From Anianibacter sp965662745 (GTDB lineage: Bacteria > Pseudomonadota > Alphaproteobacteria > Rhodobacterales > Rhodobacteraceae), in NCBI GenBank assembly GCA_965662745.1, contig CBFIJK010000002.1, forward strand, positions 62,001 through 126,000: a stretch of DNA of 64,000 bases, written 5' to 3'. The notes beneath the pieces are model-generated. The model ran no database searches. It was given only the letters and a program-made list of their open reading frames with translations, and had not been told where the DNA came from. Numbering within the stretch: the first letter of the stretch is position 1; every line of letters begins with the position of its first letter. Below, one piece after another: positions 43,937 to 52,004 of the stretch. A program made the position numbers and the translations under genes.

Positions 43937-44624
43937 AGTTCTGAAAGGCATCAGCTTTTCGATAGAAAAAGGGGAAATCGCGGCGCTGGTCGGACCTTCT
44001 GGGTCCGGCAAGTCGACGGTCTTGCGCGCCCTCATGGGCCTGACCGCGATCACCGGCGGCGCGGTCGAGATCGCAGGCGAGCAGATGAACTATTCCTCGT
44101 CGAAAGAAGTGCGCGCGGCGCGGGATCGAATGGCCATCGTGTTCCAGGCATACAACCTGTTTCAGAACATGACGGTCATGCAGAACCTTACGTTGGCGCC
44201 GCTGAAGATCAAGAAATGGCCAAAGGCCGAGGTCGAGGCCGAGGCGCGCAGGCTGTTGGGCCTTGTCGGTTTGTCGGACAAGGCGGATGCGTATTCCGAC
44301 CAGCTATCCGGCGGCCAGCAGCAGCGCGTTGCGCTTGCGCGGGCGCTGGCGCTGCGTCCGCAGATCCTTTTGCTGGATGAAGTGACATCTGCGCTTGATC
44401 CCGAGCTTGTGGGCGAGGTTCTCGATGCGATCCGCAAGCTTGCCGCCGAAGGCATGACCATGGTCATCGTCAGTCACGAAATGGGCTTTGTCCGGGAGGT
44501 CGCCGATCAGGTGGTGTTCATGGACGCGGGGCAGATCGTGGAATCCGGCAAGCCCACCGAGATTTTCGATGCGCCCAAGACCGACCGCGCGCGGGATTTC
44601 TTCTCGAAGATATTGAGGCACTGA
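43887..44624 (+). CDS. Polar amino-acid ABC ATPase (GlnQ/HisP type)
   Basis: ATPase of 245 residues. Walker A GPSGSGKSTVLRALMG, Q-loop IVFQAYNLFQNMTVM, signature QLSGGQQQRVALARAL, Walker B ILLLDEVTSALDPELV and H-loop VIVSHEMGFVREVADQ are complete. The start appears to be TTG at 43887 with GGAG upstream, inside the permease gene; no ATG gives a full first strand. Confidence 0.92.
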   Translation: MAHLAVSDVRAKYGTLEVLKGISFSIEKGEIAALVGPSGSGKSTVLRALMGLTAITGGAVEIAGEQMNYSSSKEVRAARDRMAIVFQAYNLFQNMTVMQNLTLAPLKIKKWPKAEVEAEARRLLGLVGLSDKADAYSDQLSGGQQQRVALARALALRPQILLLDEVTSALDPELVGEVLDAIRKLAAEGMTMVIVSHEMGFVREVADQVVFMDAGQIVESGKPTEIFDAPKTDRARDFFSKILRH

Positions 44625-45307
44625 TGATTGAATTCTTCTATAATGGGGCGCCGAACCCATTGAAGGTCGCGCTTTTCCTGGAGGAAAGCGGGCTCGACTA
44701 TCGTCCTGTGCCCATCGACACGAAACGCGGCGATCAGCACACCGAAGGCTACCGCGCGATCAACCCGAACGCCAAGGTTCCGGCTATCAAGGACGGCGAG
44801 ACGGTGGTCTTCGACAGCAGCGCCATCCTTCTCTATCTCGCAGAAAAGACCGGGCAGTTCCTGCCGGACGCATCTAATCGTGGCGCGCTCTTGTCGTGGC
44901 TCATGTTTATCGCCACCGGCGTCGGCCCCTATAGCGGACAGGCATTTCACTTTCGCAATATCGCGCCGGAATTCCCCTACGCGATCAAGCGGTATCATTA
45001 TGAGACGAACCGCCATTGGCAGATCGTCGAGGACCGGCTGGACGGACGCTCCTACATGATGGGCGAGACCTACACGATCGTCGATATGGCGGTCTGGGGC
45101 TGGGCGCCCCGCATTCCCTTCGTTCTGGGAGAACCGGAGGCCTTCGACCGCTTCCCCAACATCACGCGCCTTATGTCGGAGCTTGACGCTCGGCCCGCAG
45201 CCAAACGCGTGCACGAACTGGTCGCCAGCCACGCGTTCCTGTCCGAACTCGACGAGGCCGCCATGCGAAATCTCTATCCACAAATCTACGCGGCGGATCC
45301 GGCATGA
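44624..45307 (+). CDS. Glutathione S-transferase family protein (Ure2/YfcG-like)
   Basis: GST of 227 residues: N-terminal FFYNGAPNPLKVALFLEESG with the Asn-Pro switch typical of the nu/YfcG-like group, NPNAKVPAI and FDSSAILLYLAEKTG. The C-terminal domain has MGETYTIVDMAVWGWAP. The start overlaps the ATPase stop by one base. It lies inside a transport/catabolism operon, so it may act on an electrophilic intermediate such as an aldehyde. Confidence 0.88.
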   Translation: MIEFFYNGAPNPLKVALFLEESGLDYRPVPIDTKRGDQHTEGYRAINPNAKVPAIKDGETVVFDSSAILLYLAEKTGQFLPDASNRGALLSWLMFIATGVGPYSGQAFHFRNIAPEFPYAIKRYHYETNRHWQIVEDRLDGRSYMMGETYTIVDMAVWGWAPRIPFVLGEPEAFDRFPNITRLMSELDARPAAKRVHELVASHAFLSELDEAAMRNLYPQIYAADPA

Positions 45308-45342
45308 CCGCCCCGGATCCCACGCCCTGAAAGGACCAATCG

Positions 45343-46287
45343 ATGCAAGGTGACGCGTTCACGGGCTGCATGCCCGCCCTGATGACCCCCTGCAAGCCCG
45401 ACCGCACACCTGATTTTGACGCGCTGGTCGCCAAGGGCCGCGAACTGATCGATCTTGGCATGTCGGCGGTCGTCTATTGCGGCTCGATGGGCGACTGGCC
45501 GCTTCTGACAGACGCCCAGCGGATGGAGGGCGTTTCCGCGCTCGCGCATGCTGGCGTTCCGGTCGTCGTCGGGACCGGTGCGATCAACACCCGGTCGGCT
45601 GTGGCGTTGTCTGCCCATGCGGCCGAGGTCGGCGCGCGCGGGCTGATGGTGATCCCGAGGGTGCTGTCCCGCGGCCCGTCTTCAAGTGCGCAGCGCGATC
45701 ATTTCAAGGCCGTCCTGTCGGCAGCGCCGGAAATCCCGGCCGTCATCTACAACAGCCCTTACTACGGCTTTGCCACCCGCGCTGAGTTGTTCTTCGACTT
45801 GAGAGCCGAACATCCGAACCTCGTAGGCTTCAAGGAATTCGGCGGGATTGCCGACCTGCGCTATGCGGCGGAAAACATCACCTCGCGCGATGAAAGCGTC
45901 ACGCTGATGGTTGGCGTGGATACCGCGGTGTTCCACGGCTTCGTGAACTGCGGCGCGACGGGTGCGATCACGGGTATCGGCAATGCGCTGCCCCGCGAGG
46001 TGCTGCTGCTCATGCGCCTTTGCGAAAAGGCAGCAGCAGGCGATGCCTTGGCGCGGCGGCAGGCGCGCGAATTGGATGAGGCGTTGGCCGTTCTGTCCAG
46101 CTTCGACGAAGGACCCGACCTGGTACTCTACTACAAGCACTTGATGGTCTTGAACGGCGAGGACGCATACCGCCTGCATTTCTACGAGACAGATGCCCTG
46201 TCGGACGCGCAGCGCAATTATATCGAGGCGCAGTACCGGCTCTTCCGGACATGGTTCGCCGATTGGTCATCGCGCGAAGGGTTATAG
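45343..46287 (+). CDS. HypD/LhpC-type 1-pyrroline-4-hydroxy-2-carboxylate deaminase (DapA family, 3 of 3)
   Basis: Cytosolic class I lyase of 314 residues that strongly resembles, from memory, the deaminase of the trans-4-hydroxyproline pathway (HypD/LhpC), which makes 2-oxoglutarate semialdehyde from the pyrroline. Shared blocks are CMPALMTPC, SAVVYCGSMGDWPLLTDAQR in place of the DapA TTGE loop, VIYNSPYYGFATRAELFF and LVGFKEFGGIADLRYAAE with the Schiff-base Lys. VLSSFDEGPDLVLYYKHLMV lies near the C-terminus. AAAGGA precedes the ATG. It gives the best functional clue in the cluster: hydroxyproline-type substrates. Confidence 0.85.
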   Translation: MQGDAFTGCMPALMTPCKPDRTPDFDALVAKGRELIDLGMSAVVYCGSMGDWPLLTDAQRMEGVSALAHAGVPVVVGTGAINTRSAVALSAHAAEVGARGLMVIPRVLSRGPSSSAQRDHFKAVLSAAPEIPAVIYNSPYYGFATRAELFFDLRAEHPNLVGFKEFGGIADLRYAAENITSRDESVTLMVGVDTAVFHGFVNCGATGAITGIGNALPREVLLLMRLCEKAAAGDALARRQARELDEALAVLSSFDEGPDLVLYYKHLMVLNGEDAYRLHFYETDALSDAQRNYIEAQYRLFRTWFADWSSREGL

Positions 46288-46301
46288 CCGGAGGGCTCGT
46301 G

Positions 46302-47327
46302 ATGCGCAGCACCAAGACGATCCACGTGATTTCCTGCCATGCCGAGGGCGAGGTGGGCGACGTGATCGTTGGCGGCGTCGCGCCTCCGCCCGGCGATACG
46401 ATCTGGGACCAGCGCAGTTTTATCGCGAATGACCAAACCTTGCGTAATTTCGTCCTGAACGAGCCGCGCGGAGGCGTCTTTCGTCATGTGAACCTTCTTG
46501 TCCCACCCAAATCGCCAGAGGCGGATGCAGCCTTCATCATCATGGAGCCGGAAGACACGCCGCCGATGTCCGGGTCGAACTCGATCTGCGTGGCGACGGT
46601 TCTTCTGGACAGCGGCATCCTACCGATGACCGAACCCGAAACCCGGATCACGCTGGAAGCCCCGGGCGGGCTTGTTCGCGTGCGCGCTGACTGTCGAAAC
46701 GGGAAGGCAGAGCGGATCAGCGTTCGTAGCGTGCCCAGTTTCGCCGACCGCATCGGCGCTCCGCTTGAAGTCGAGGGACTGGGCACGTTGACCGTCGATA
46801 CGGCTTATGGCGGCGACAGTTTCGTGGTGCTGGACGCGCAGCCGCTTGGCTTTGCGCTAACCGAAGATGAGGCGAGCGATCTGGCGCGTCTTGGGATGAA
46901 GGTGACGGCGGCGGCGAACGATCAGCTTGGCTTTACCCATCCTGAGAACCTGGATTGGGACCACATATCATTCTGCGCTTTCTGCGGTCCTTTGGGTCGG
47001 ACGCCCACGGGCGTGACGGGACGATCCGCCGTCGCCATTCGGCCCGGCAAGATCGACCGTTCGCCGACCGGAACGGCGGTTTCTGCCCGTCTTGCGTTGA
47101 TGGCGGCGAAGGGTCAGTTGTCTCACGGACAAAGCTTTGAGGCTGTGTCGATCATCGGGTCGCGCTTTACCGGAACTATCGTAGATGAAACGACTGTCGA
47201 CGGTCGCCCAGCCATCATCCCCGAAATCTCCGGCCGTGGGTGGATCACTGGGGTTCACCAGCACATGCTCGATCCGTCAGATCCTTGGCCAGAGGGCTAC
47301 CGGTTGAAGGACACCTGGGGCGTCTGA
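46302..47327 (+). CDS. Proline racemase-fold protein with Ser90/Thr256 at the two catalytic positions
   Basis: Member of the proline racemase/4-hydroxyproline epimerase/trans-3-hydroxyproline dehydratase superfamily, 341 residues. The first catalytic block, normally MCGH, reads PPMSGSNSICVATV, with Ser90 for Cys; the second, normally SPCGTG, reads DRSPTGTAVSARLA, with Thr256 for Cys. Racemases and epimerases use Cys/Cys and known trans-3-hydroxyproline dehydratases Cys/Thr. This Ser/Thr pair therefore argues against simple racemisation. The ATG at 46302 has GGAGGG upstream. It follows the HypD-like gene directly and closes the operon. Confidence 0.85.
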   Translation: MRSTKTIHVISCHAEGEVGDVIVGGVAPPPGDTIWDQRSFIANDQTLRNFVLNEPRGGVFRHVNLLVPPKSPEADAAFIIMEPEDTPPMSGSNSICVATVLLDSGILPMTEPETRITLEAPGGLVRVRADCRNGKAERISVRSVPSFADRIGAPLEVEGLGTLTVDTAYGGDSFVVLDAQPLGFALTEDEASDLARLGMKVTAAANDQLGFTHPENLDWDHISFCAFCGPLGRTPTGVTGRSAVAIRPGKIDRSPTGTAVSARLALMAAKGQLSHGQSFEAVSIIGSRFTGTIVDETTVDGRPAIIPEISGRGWITGVHQHMLDPSDPWPEGYRLKDTWGV

Positions 47328-47354
47328 GGACCGGCTCAATGGGGTGCCTCCGCA

Positions 47355-48314
47355 TCACGGCCAATCGGTGAAACTGGTTTCCTGTTCCGGGGCCGGTTCG
47401 GCGTGCCGGGCGGCGTATTCGGTGCGGTATTTGCCTGGCGGTCTGCCTTCCCGTTGCCGGAAGAACGCGCTGAATTGGGCGGAGGTCTTGAACCCGAGAT
47501 AGGCCGCGATCTGGTCGAGCGTCATGTTCGACCGCGTCAGAAGCGCCTTCGCTTCGCGCTGCGTACGCTCATGGATCAATTGCAGCGGCGTGCGCTTTAG
47601 TCTTTGAGTGGCAAGATTGTGCAGCCGATCGGTGGTGGTGCCAAGGGCGTCCGCGTAATCGGCAACCCGCCATCGGTTGCGAAAATGGGTTTCGACCAAT
47701 TGCCGGAACCGCCAAAGCGCATTGGTGCGCGGGCCGTCCGCGAAATGCGCTTCGCTTGTACTGTAGCTAATTCGCCAAAGCTGGATGAGGATGCAGCGCA
47801 GCTGCGCCTCGATCACGACATGGCGGCCCGGCGCTCTGCCTCTCGTCTCGGCCCCGATCACGTTCAGCGCTTGCTGGACTTGCAGGTCCTGCGCCGCGCG
47901 CCCGGTCAAGGCAAGAGCGACAAGATCGCGGACCATCACGCGCAGTTCGACCGCCTCGGGCCGGTTTCCCAGCGCGTTGGCCATCCCGACCTCATCGAGC
48001 GCCAGATGAACGCCCGAAGATCCGGCGAGCAGCTTGATCTGCCTTTGGGCGCTGACCGGAAGGCAGAGCAGTCCGGGCGCCTCGAGAAGATTGGCGCTGT
48101 GCGTCCCTTCAGGGTCGGCAGTCAGGATCTCGGCGGCGCCGGACTGGACGTAAACGATCTGCCAGCTTCGCGTCGTGCCGGGGTAGGGCGCGACCACGAT
48201 ACGCTCCTGCAGGCCGCTCTTCAGCTCGGCGAAAAAGAGGTGGCTGTCGACGTCGTCCAGAGGCGTTGCTCCTGTTTCAGCGCATCTTGCCAGTTTTTGA
48301 AAATAAATGGCCAA
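47355..48314 (-). CDS. AraC-family transcriptional regulator
   Basis: Regulator with an N-terminal sensing domain and a C-terminal AraC/XylS helix-turn-helix pair (about the last 110 residues: RVADYADALGTTTDRLHNLA and LDQIAAYLGFKTSAQFSAFFRQREGRPPGKYR). It is divergent from the aldehyde-dehydrogenase/importer operon. The start is uncertain: the frame is open to an ATG at 48407 without a ribosome site, but the part before about 48314 covers an AT-rich promoter-like stretch and the direct repeats. TTG at 48314 is a tentative choice. Confidence 0.85.
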   Translation of the reverse strand: MAIYFQKLARCAETGATPLDDVDSHLFFAELKSGLQERIVVAPYPGTTRSWQIVYVQSGAAEILTADPEGTHSANLLEAPGLLCLPVSAQRQIKLLAGSSGVHLALDEVGMANALGNRPEAVELRVMVRDLVALALTGRAAQDLQVQQALNVIGAETRGRAPGRHVVIEAQLRCILIQLWRISYSTSEAHFADGPRTNALWRFRQLVETHFRNRWRVADYADALGTTTDRLHNLATQRLKRTPLQLIHERTQREAKALLTRSNMTLDQIAAYLGFKTSAQFSAFFRQREGRPPGKYRTEYAARHAEPAPEQETSFTDWP

Positions 48315-48353
48315 CTTTTCATATTTTTTTTGCCCGGCGCTGTGCCAACTATC

Positions 48354-48404
48354 CGGTTGCGCAACGGAGGACGTTCCAACGGGACGGTTGCGCAGGGGAG
48401 GATG
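48354..48404. promoter_or_regulatory. Two 20-bp direct repeats, candidate AraC-type operators
   Basis: CGGTTGCGCAACGGAGGACG (48354-48373) and CGGTTGCGCAGGGGAGGATG (48385-48404) match at 17 of 20 positions and start 31 bp apart, three helical turns. The first contains the palindrome GTTGCGCAAC; the second overlaps the ribosome site of the aldehyde-dehydrogenase gene. AraC-family proteins commonly bind such repeats. Confidence 0.65.
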
Positions 48405-48406
48405 CA

Positions 48407-49834
48407 TTGCAGTTAGGTCGCGTTTCCAGCGATGTGCGTGAGGCTGTCGGGGACTCGTCCTCGGCCACGCGTCAGGCGGACGAAGCCGCCAACGCGGCGG
48501 CGCGCGCGTTCTGGGCGTGGTCGAAGACGACTGCGGCAGAGCGGATCGCGCTGCTTCGCGCGATGGCCGATGCGCTGGAGACCGAACGCGATGCCCTTGT
48601 CGAAATGGCGGCGATGGAGGTCGGCGCCGCCCCTCAATGGACCGATTTCAACATCGCGGTGGCGCGGCAAATCCTGATCCAGGCCTGTGATCTGGTTCCT
48701 TTGATGGAGGATCAGAACGTCGCCCATCCCGACGGGCGCACGTCGATCCTGCGGCGGCAGGCGGTTGGCGTGGTCCTCGGATTCGTGCCGTGGAACGCAC
48801 CGATCACGCTTGCCGTGCGCGCGATGGCGGCGCCGGTCGCCTGCGGAAATTCCGTGGTGCTGAAAGCGTCCGAACATTGCCCGCGGACACATCAGCTGGT
48901 CGTCGATCTGCTGATCCGTGCGGGATTGCCGAGGAACGTGGTCACGGTCGTGACCAGCGGCGGCGATGACAGCTTTGCCGTCGCACGCACGTTGATCCGC
49001 CATCCGACGATCCGCCGGATCAATTTCACCGGCTCCACCCGGGTTGGCCAGATCGTCGCGATGGAGGCCGCGCAGGTGATGAAGCGCTGTCTGCTGGAAT
49101 TGAGCGGGAAGGCCCCCCTGATCGTTCTGGACGACGCCGATCTCGATACCGCTGCCGCCGCCGCCATGACCGGGGCATTCTTCAATCAAGGTCAGGTCTG
49201 CATGTCCACGGAACGGATCATCGTTCTGGAGTGTGTGGCGGACCGGTTCGTCGATGCGCTGGTGTCCAAGACCGCCGCACTGTCCGCCGCCGATCCCAAG
49301 GATCAGGCTGCGCCGCTGGGCCGGTTGATCAATGCCGATGCCGCGCGGCGTGTCCGGGGGCTGATCGACGACGCCGTCGCCCTTGGCGCGACGCTGCGCA
49401 TGGGCGGCGAGGTGGACGGCGCTGTCATGCAGCCTGCGGTTCTCGACCACATCTCGCCCAGCATGCGCATTTATCGCGAGGAAAGCTTTGGTCCCGTAGC
49501 CTCGGTGATCCGGGTGCGGGACCAGGAAGAGGCGATCTCGGTCGCGAATGACACGGAATTCGGTCTCGCCTCGGCGGTCTTCAGCCGCGATCCGGACCGC
49601 TGCGCCGCCATCGCGGACCGGCTTGAGACCGGCATCTGCCAGATCAACGGGCCGACGGTGTTCGACGACCCGACGATGCCCTTCGGGGGCATGAAATCCA
49701 GTGGCTATGGCCGGTTTGGCGGAACGGCCGCGCTGGATGAATTCACGGAAATCCGCTGGCTGTCGCAGCATCACGACCTGCAGGCCAAACAAATCGAAGA
49801 AATGCTAAACCTTGGGAGGAAAGAAAAATGCTGA
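48407..49834 (+). CDS. Aldehyde dehydrogenase (salicylaldehyde/vanillin-type)
   Basis: NAD(P)-dependent aldehyde dehydrogenase, 475 residues. Catalytic Cys265 lies in FFNQGQVCMSTER and the general base Glu231 in LLELSGKAPL; INFTGSTRVGQ and VPWNAPITLAVRA are cofactor-site blocks. The start is TTG at 48407, with GGGGAGG just upstream; the longer open frame lies in the regulatory region. It resembles aromatic-aldehyde dehydrogenases, but it could also serve as the semialdehyde dehydrogenase missing from the hydroxyproline-like cluster. It overlaps the next gene by seven bases. Confidence 0.87.
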   Translation: MQLGRVSSDVREAVGDSSSATRQADEAANAAARAFWAWSKTTAAERIALLRAMADALETERDALVEMAAMEVGAAPQWTDFNIAVARQILIQACDLVPLMEDQNVAHPDGRTSILRRQAVGVVLGFVPWNAPITLAVRAMAAPVACGNSVVLKASEHCPRTHQLVVDLLIRAGLPRNVVTVVTSGGDDSFAVARTLIRHPTIRRINFTGSTRVGQIVAMEAAQVMKRCLLELSGKAPLIVLDDADLDTAAAAAMTGAFFNQGQVCMSTERIIVLECVADRFVDALVSKTAALSAADPKDQAAPLGRLINADAARRVRGLIDDAVALGATLRMGGEVDGAVMQPAVLDHISPSMRIYREESFGPVASVIRVRDQEEAISVANDTEFGLASAVFSRDPDRCAAIADRLETGICQINGPTVFDDPTMPFGGMKSSGYGRFGGTAALDEFTEIRWLSQHHDLQAKQIEEMLNLGRKEKC

Positions 49835-51039
49835 TGAAACGCAGGACTGCCCTGAAGCTTGGTGCGGCCGCCGTCGCCGGGCTTGCCGCGCCGCGTCTGG
49901 CACTGGCCCAGACCGATGTGGTCAAGATCGGTGCCGTCGCGCCGAAGACCGGCCCGCTTGCGGGTGGTGCCACCGTGACCCAATGGCCGAATGTCGAGCT
50001 TTGGGCCAACCAGGTGAACGCCAAGGGCGGCCTGATGGTCGATGGCGGACAGCGCATGATCGAGATCATCGAATATGATGACCAGACCAACCCCGGCGAG
50101 ACGATCAAGGCCGTTCAGCGCCTTGCGACGCAGGACAACGCGGATTTCATCATCGCGCCCTACGGAACCGGCCTGAACATCGCGGCCGCGCCTCTGTTCG
50201 ACCGTTACAACTATCCGCATATCGCGGTGTCAGCGATCACCGACCAGGTTGCTGATCTGTCTAGCCAGTTCGGCGGCATGTTCTTCACGCTGGGCTCGAC
50301 CACCGCCTTTGCAAGCGCGGTCGTTGACGTGCTGAGCGGGATGCTCGCCGAGGGCACCCTCAGCGGCAACAAGATCGCCATGGTCAACGTCGCGGATGCC
50401 TTCGGGATCGAGCTTGCGACCGCCGCGCGGCCCCTCTTTGAAGAAGCCGGATTCGAGATCGTCTATGACACCTCTTACCCGCTTGGTACGCAGGACCTGT
50501 CGCCCGTCGTCAAGGGCGCGAAGGCCGCTGCGCCGAACGCGTTCGTTGCCTGGTCCTACCCGCCGGACACCTTCGGCCTGACCGAACAGGCGATCATCGA
50601 GGATCTGCAGGTCGATGCGTACTACACGGCCGTTGCCACCTGTTTCCCGGCCTTCGGCGCACGCTTTGGCGCGGCGGCGAACGGCATTCTCGGTGCAGGC
50701 GGCGTGAATCCCGACAGCGAAAAGTTCATGGCCTATGCCGCCGCGCATATGGACGTGACGGGCCAGGCGCCCGATGGTTGGGCCTCGGCCACGACCTATG
50801 CGTCGCTGCAAATCCTGGAACAGGCCATTGGCGCTGTCGGTCTAGACCGCGAAGGCGTGACAGAGCACATCAAGGCGTCGACCTTCGATACCGTTCTGGG
50901 TGACATGTCCTTCGACGAGAACAACTTCAATCCGCGCTTCTGGACGGTCGGCCAATGGCAGGACGGCGTCTACCAGGGCGTAGCGGAAACGGGCCGCGAC
51001 GGCGCGAAGCCGGTTCTTGTGAAGCAAGGCTGGGCCTAA
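49828..51039 (+). CDS. Branched-chain amino-acid-type ABC binding protein
   Basis: Periplasmic family 6 (Leu/Ile/Val-type) ligand-binding protein, 403 residues. A Tat-like signal (MKRRTALKLGAAAVAGLAAPRLALAQ) precedes VKIGAVAPKTGPLAGGA, EIIEYDDQTNPGETIKAVQRL and IIAPYGTGLNIAAA. GGAGG lies nine bases before the ATG; a second ATG six bases later is also possible. Such proteins in aromatic or amide operons bind ligands other than amino acids. Confidence 0.9.
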   Translation: MLMKRRTALKLGAAAVAGLAAPRLALAQTDVVKIGAVAPKTGPLAGGATVTQWPNVELWANQVNAKGGLMVDGGQRMIEIIEYDDQTNPGETIKAVQRLATQDNADFIIAPYGTGLNIAAAPLFDRYNYPHIAVSAITDQVADLSSQFGGMFFTLGSTTAFASAVVDVLSGMLAEGTLSGNKIAMVNVADAFGIELATAARPLFEEAGFEIVYDTSYPLGTQDLSPVVKGAKAAAPNAFVAWSYPPDTFGLTEQAIIEDLQVDAYYTAVATCFPAFGARFGAAANGILGAGGVNPDSEKFMAYAAAHMDVTGQAPDGWASATTYASLQILEQAIGAVGLDREGVTEHIKASTFDTVLGDMSFDENNFNPRFWTVGQWQDGVYQGVAETGRDGAKPVLVKQGWA

Positions 51040-51047
51040 AACCCCCT

Positions 51048-51075
51048 GCCGGTCTCGCCAACGGGCGAGGCCGGC
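51048..51075 (+). other. Stem-loop after the family 6 binding-protein gene
   Basis: GCCGGTCTCGCC (51048-51059) pairs with GGCGAGGCCGGC (51064-51075) around the loop AACG, 12 bp with one T:G pair. It lies eight bases after the stop, before the first permease gene. Confidence 0.75.
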
Positions 51076-51137
51076 GCTTTCGGGCTTCTTTCGGGCATAA
51101 GGATGTGCCCGACCGCTTCGCCAACTAGGGACGTCTA

Positions 51138-52004
51138 ATGGACATTATTGTCATCGGGCTCTTGCTCGGCGGGACATATGCGCTGATCGCAATGGGCCTG
51201 AACCTGCAATACGGTGTGGCCCGGATCATGAATCTCGCCAATGGCGAGATGCTGGTTGCGGGCGGATTCACCGCGTTCTGGTTCTACACGGCTGGAAACA
51301 TCAGTCCGCTTCTGACGATCTTCATCGTCGCACCCGTCGCCTTCGGGGTGAACTGGCTGATCTACCGGATCATGCTGGAACCGCTGGTGCGCCGCGCCAA
51401 GACCCGCGGACAGCTTGAGGTCGACAGCATCCTTGCGACCTTTGGCATGTCGTTCATCGCCGTCGGCCTGATGCTGGCCTTCTTCGGCGGGGATTATTTC
51501 AACTATTCGTTCCTAGCGGTGCCCGTCACGATCCTTGGAGAGACCTATGCGCAGAACCGTGTCGCGGCCTTTGCCTCGGCGGTGGTGATCTGCGCGATCC
51601 TTTATGCGTGGATTACCTATTCGCGGCCCGGCCTGTCGCTGCGCGCGATTGCCGTATCGCCGGAAAGCGCGCGGCTGTCCGGCATCAACGTGCGCCAGCG
51701 CGCGGCGATCGCCTTTGCCCTCGGCGGTGCGATAACGGCGGTCGGTGGCGCGCTGATCTCGTCCTTCCTGACGCTCGATGCCTCGGCTGGGGTCGCGTTC
51801 ACGCTCAAGGCCCTGATCATCGTGATCATGGGCGGCGTCGGCGATGTGCGCGGCACCATCGTCGCGGCGCTGCTGCTGGGCGTCGTGGAAACCCTTGTCG
51901 CCTCGTTGATTGATCCGGGCCTGACACTGGCGGCGGCCTATACGCTCTTTATCCTGATCCTGCTGTTCAGACCGCAGGGCCTGTTCGGACGGAAGCCGAC
52001 ATGA
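51138..52004 (+). CDS. Branched-chain-type ABC permease LivH family
   Basis: Inner-membrane permease of 288 residues, about eight helices. The opening GLLLGGTYALIAMGLNLQYGVARIMNLANGE is the LivH hallmark and RAIAVSPESARLSGINV the coupling region. It overlaps the LivM-type gene by four bases. Confidence 0.92.
   Translation: MDIIVIGLLLGGTYALIAMGLNLQYGVARIMNLANGEMLVAGGFTAFWFYTAGNISPLLTIFIVAPVAFGVNWLIYRIMLEPLVRRAKTRGQLEVDSILATFGMSFIAVGLMLAFFGGDYFNYSFLAVPVTILGETYAQNRVAAFASAVVICAILYAWITYSRPGLSLRAIAVSPESARLSGINVRQRAAIAFALGGAITAVGGALISSFLTLDASAGVAFTLKALIIVIMGGVGDVRGTIVAALLLGVVETLVASLIDPGLTLAAAYTLFILILLFRPQGLFGRKPT

Noticed and set aside
46302..47327. Calling the proline-racemase-fold gene a 4-hydroxyproline epimerase.
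   Set aside because: Both catalytic cysteines are replaced (Ser90, Thr256).
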